DNA of 64,000 bases from Plantago major (lineage: Eukaryota > Streptophyta > Magnoliopsida > Lamiales > Plantaginaceae), in assembly GCA_026545765.1 (NCBI GenBank), contig CM048839.1, forward strand, positions 3,100,001 through 3,164,000. The letters run 5' to 3'. The translations under genes were made by a program, and so were the position numbers. The notes below the pieces were generated by a model. That model had not been told where the DNA came from. It did not search any database and worked only from the letters and a program-made list of their open reading frames with translations. Within the stretch, counting starts at the first letter, position 1. Each line of letters begins with the position of its first letter. Below are positions 63,011-64,000 of this stretch, one piece after another.

Positions 63011-63989
63011 GGGAAAATTACATACAAGACTTCGCATGATTGAAAAGCATTCATCCAGGATTTCAAACAATTACAAATTCCCCTTCAATTGCCTCCAATG
63101 TTACACTTTCTCTCTCCCAATTGGAATTTTTTAAGTTAACTAAATAAAAAAAAAGAGAAAATAAAATAAAATAAAAAAATTTAATAAAGAAAAGATAAAA
63201 TAAAACAAATCCACTTCTTCTTCCTCCTCCTTATCTTCTTCTTCCTTCTTCCTCCTCCTCTCTTCTTCCTTCTCCTTCTCTTCTCGTCTTCTTCTTCCTC
63301 CTCCTTTTATTCTTCTTAAAAAATAACTCTGATCGGAGCTATTTAACCCGCTTCGATCGGAGCTTAAAACCAGCTCCGATGGAGCTAAAACCGCTCCAAG
63401 CTCCATCCTTGGAGCTGTAAACATAGCTCCCATGGAGCTGCAGATGCAGACTGCAGCTCCATTGGAGCTTAACTACAGCTTCATTGGAGCTGTAAAAACA
63501 GCTCCAATGAATTGCTTAATGGAGCTGTAATTTGCAGCTCCCATGGAGCTCCATTTACACCTTCGCTCCCAAATTGCTTAATTGGTTCGATTTTGGTTAT
63601 TGTTCGTTGATGTTTTAATTCGATTCAAAAGTTGAGGGGCTTCTTTGAGGTTTTTAGAAAATTCATGGGTAGTCATTGGTGAATTAGATGTTATCAAGGT
63701 ACTTGAATTTGTAATTTTCTAAAACATGTTGAAAAGGGAAAAGGGAAAAGAAAAGAAAATAAGAAAATGAAAAATCAAAATACTTCATGGCATTTTGGTT
63801 AATAACTTCAACTTTTCCTTCCACATCAGCAAAAATCAGATCCATGTAAACATTGTTGTTGACTTTTGGACGAATCTGTAATTAGAAAAATTACTATGTT
63901 CATTTTTTAGATGAAACTGTAAATGTTCGAAATAGGGGGTTGAATCTGTAATTAGACCTAATTTAAGGGGTACCAAAAGAAATTTTCCC
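63011..63989. mobile_element. Possible Mutator-like non-autonomous element
   Basis: The stretch begins GGGAAAATTACATAC and ends GAAATTTTCCC, an inverted GGGAAAATT terminus. Flanking nonamers are AAAAATGGA (63002-63010) and AAAAATCAA (63990-63998), 7 of 9 identical. No transposase is present. The interior holds a pyrimidine-rich CTTCTTCCTCC run (63211-63306) and a cluster of GGAGCT motifs (63335-63560). The inverted match is short, so this call is tentative. Confidence 0.35.
63335..63560. repeat. Cluster of GGAGCT/AGCTCC words
   Basis: Within about 225 bp the hexamer GGAGCT or its complement AGCTCC occurs more than fifteen times, often as the palindromic AGCTCC-ATGGAGCT. Units such as CAGCTCCATTGGAGCT and ACAGCTCCAATG can fold on themselves. 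The strand-symmetric arrangement and irregular spacing do not fit a simple microsatellite. Confidence 0.7.
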
Positions 63990-64000
63990 AAAAATCAATC

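Noticed and set aside
63140-63433. Glu/Lys/Arg-rich minus-strand frame
   Set aside because: Translation of the CTTCTTCCTCC tract; low complexity and no conserved motif.

Overview
The window is nuclear DNA from a flowering plant, most likely a eudicot. Genes are split by AT-rich GT-AG introns, intergenic DNA is full of small DNA transposons and LTR remnants, and all recognisable proteins are plant types (PALE CRESS, BPM-type MATH-BTB, EID1-like F-box, OSCA channel, Cys-type plant glutathione peroxidase). There is no operon, CRISPR array, phage or tRNA/rRNA gene that I could see.

Layout from left to right: an unidentified plant gene (minus, up to 2034); a repeat-rich stretch with a solo LTR flanked by a perfect 5-bp duplication, a hAT MITE, a Mutator-like MITE and a degraded LTR remnant with a nested hAT MITE (2.6-7.1 kb); a CUL3 adaptor BPM gene (+, 8.0-11.0 kb); LSM2 (+, 11.9-13.7 kb); a dienelactone-hydrolase-family gene (-, 14.5-17.9 kb) divergent from a C2H2-finger/exonuclease gene that looks broken and carries a copia-like solo LTR (+, 18.3-23.7 kb); PALE CRESS (+, 24.6-27.0 kb) tail to tail with an OSCA/CSC1 osmosensitive channel gene (-, 27.3-31.0 kb).

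From 31 to 44 kb the window is mostly transposon-derived: a hAT MITE, a PIF/Harbinger element with a transposase remnant, a ferredoxin pseudogene, an inverted second Harbinger-family copy, then an intronless EID1-like F-box gene (-, 39.2-40.1 kb) and a Stowaway MITE. The RNA polymerase II/IV/V subunit 3 gene (-, 44.6-48.9 kb) has a 2.9-kb intron holding a hAT MITE and four degenerate copies of a ~260-bp repeat. A complete but non-autonomous Ty3/gypsy-like element with LTRs, a tRNA-Asp-type primer site, a zinc knuckle and a protease but no visible reverse transcriptase fills 49.5-54.8 kb. The right end holds ribosomal protein eL8/L7a (+) with a classic ribosomal-protein promoter, a Stowaway MITE, a glutathione peroxidase gene (+) and a possible Mutator-like element touching the right edge.

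The genes are unrelated housekeeping, plastid, signalling and stress functions, as is usual in plant chromosomes; they do not form a pathway. I found no convincing new biological system. The most informative unusual loci are the broken exonuclease gene, the ferredoxin pseudogene caught between inverted Harbinger copies, and the gag-protease-only LTR element. Exon borders were worked out by hand from splice consensus, frame continuity and protein family resemblance.
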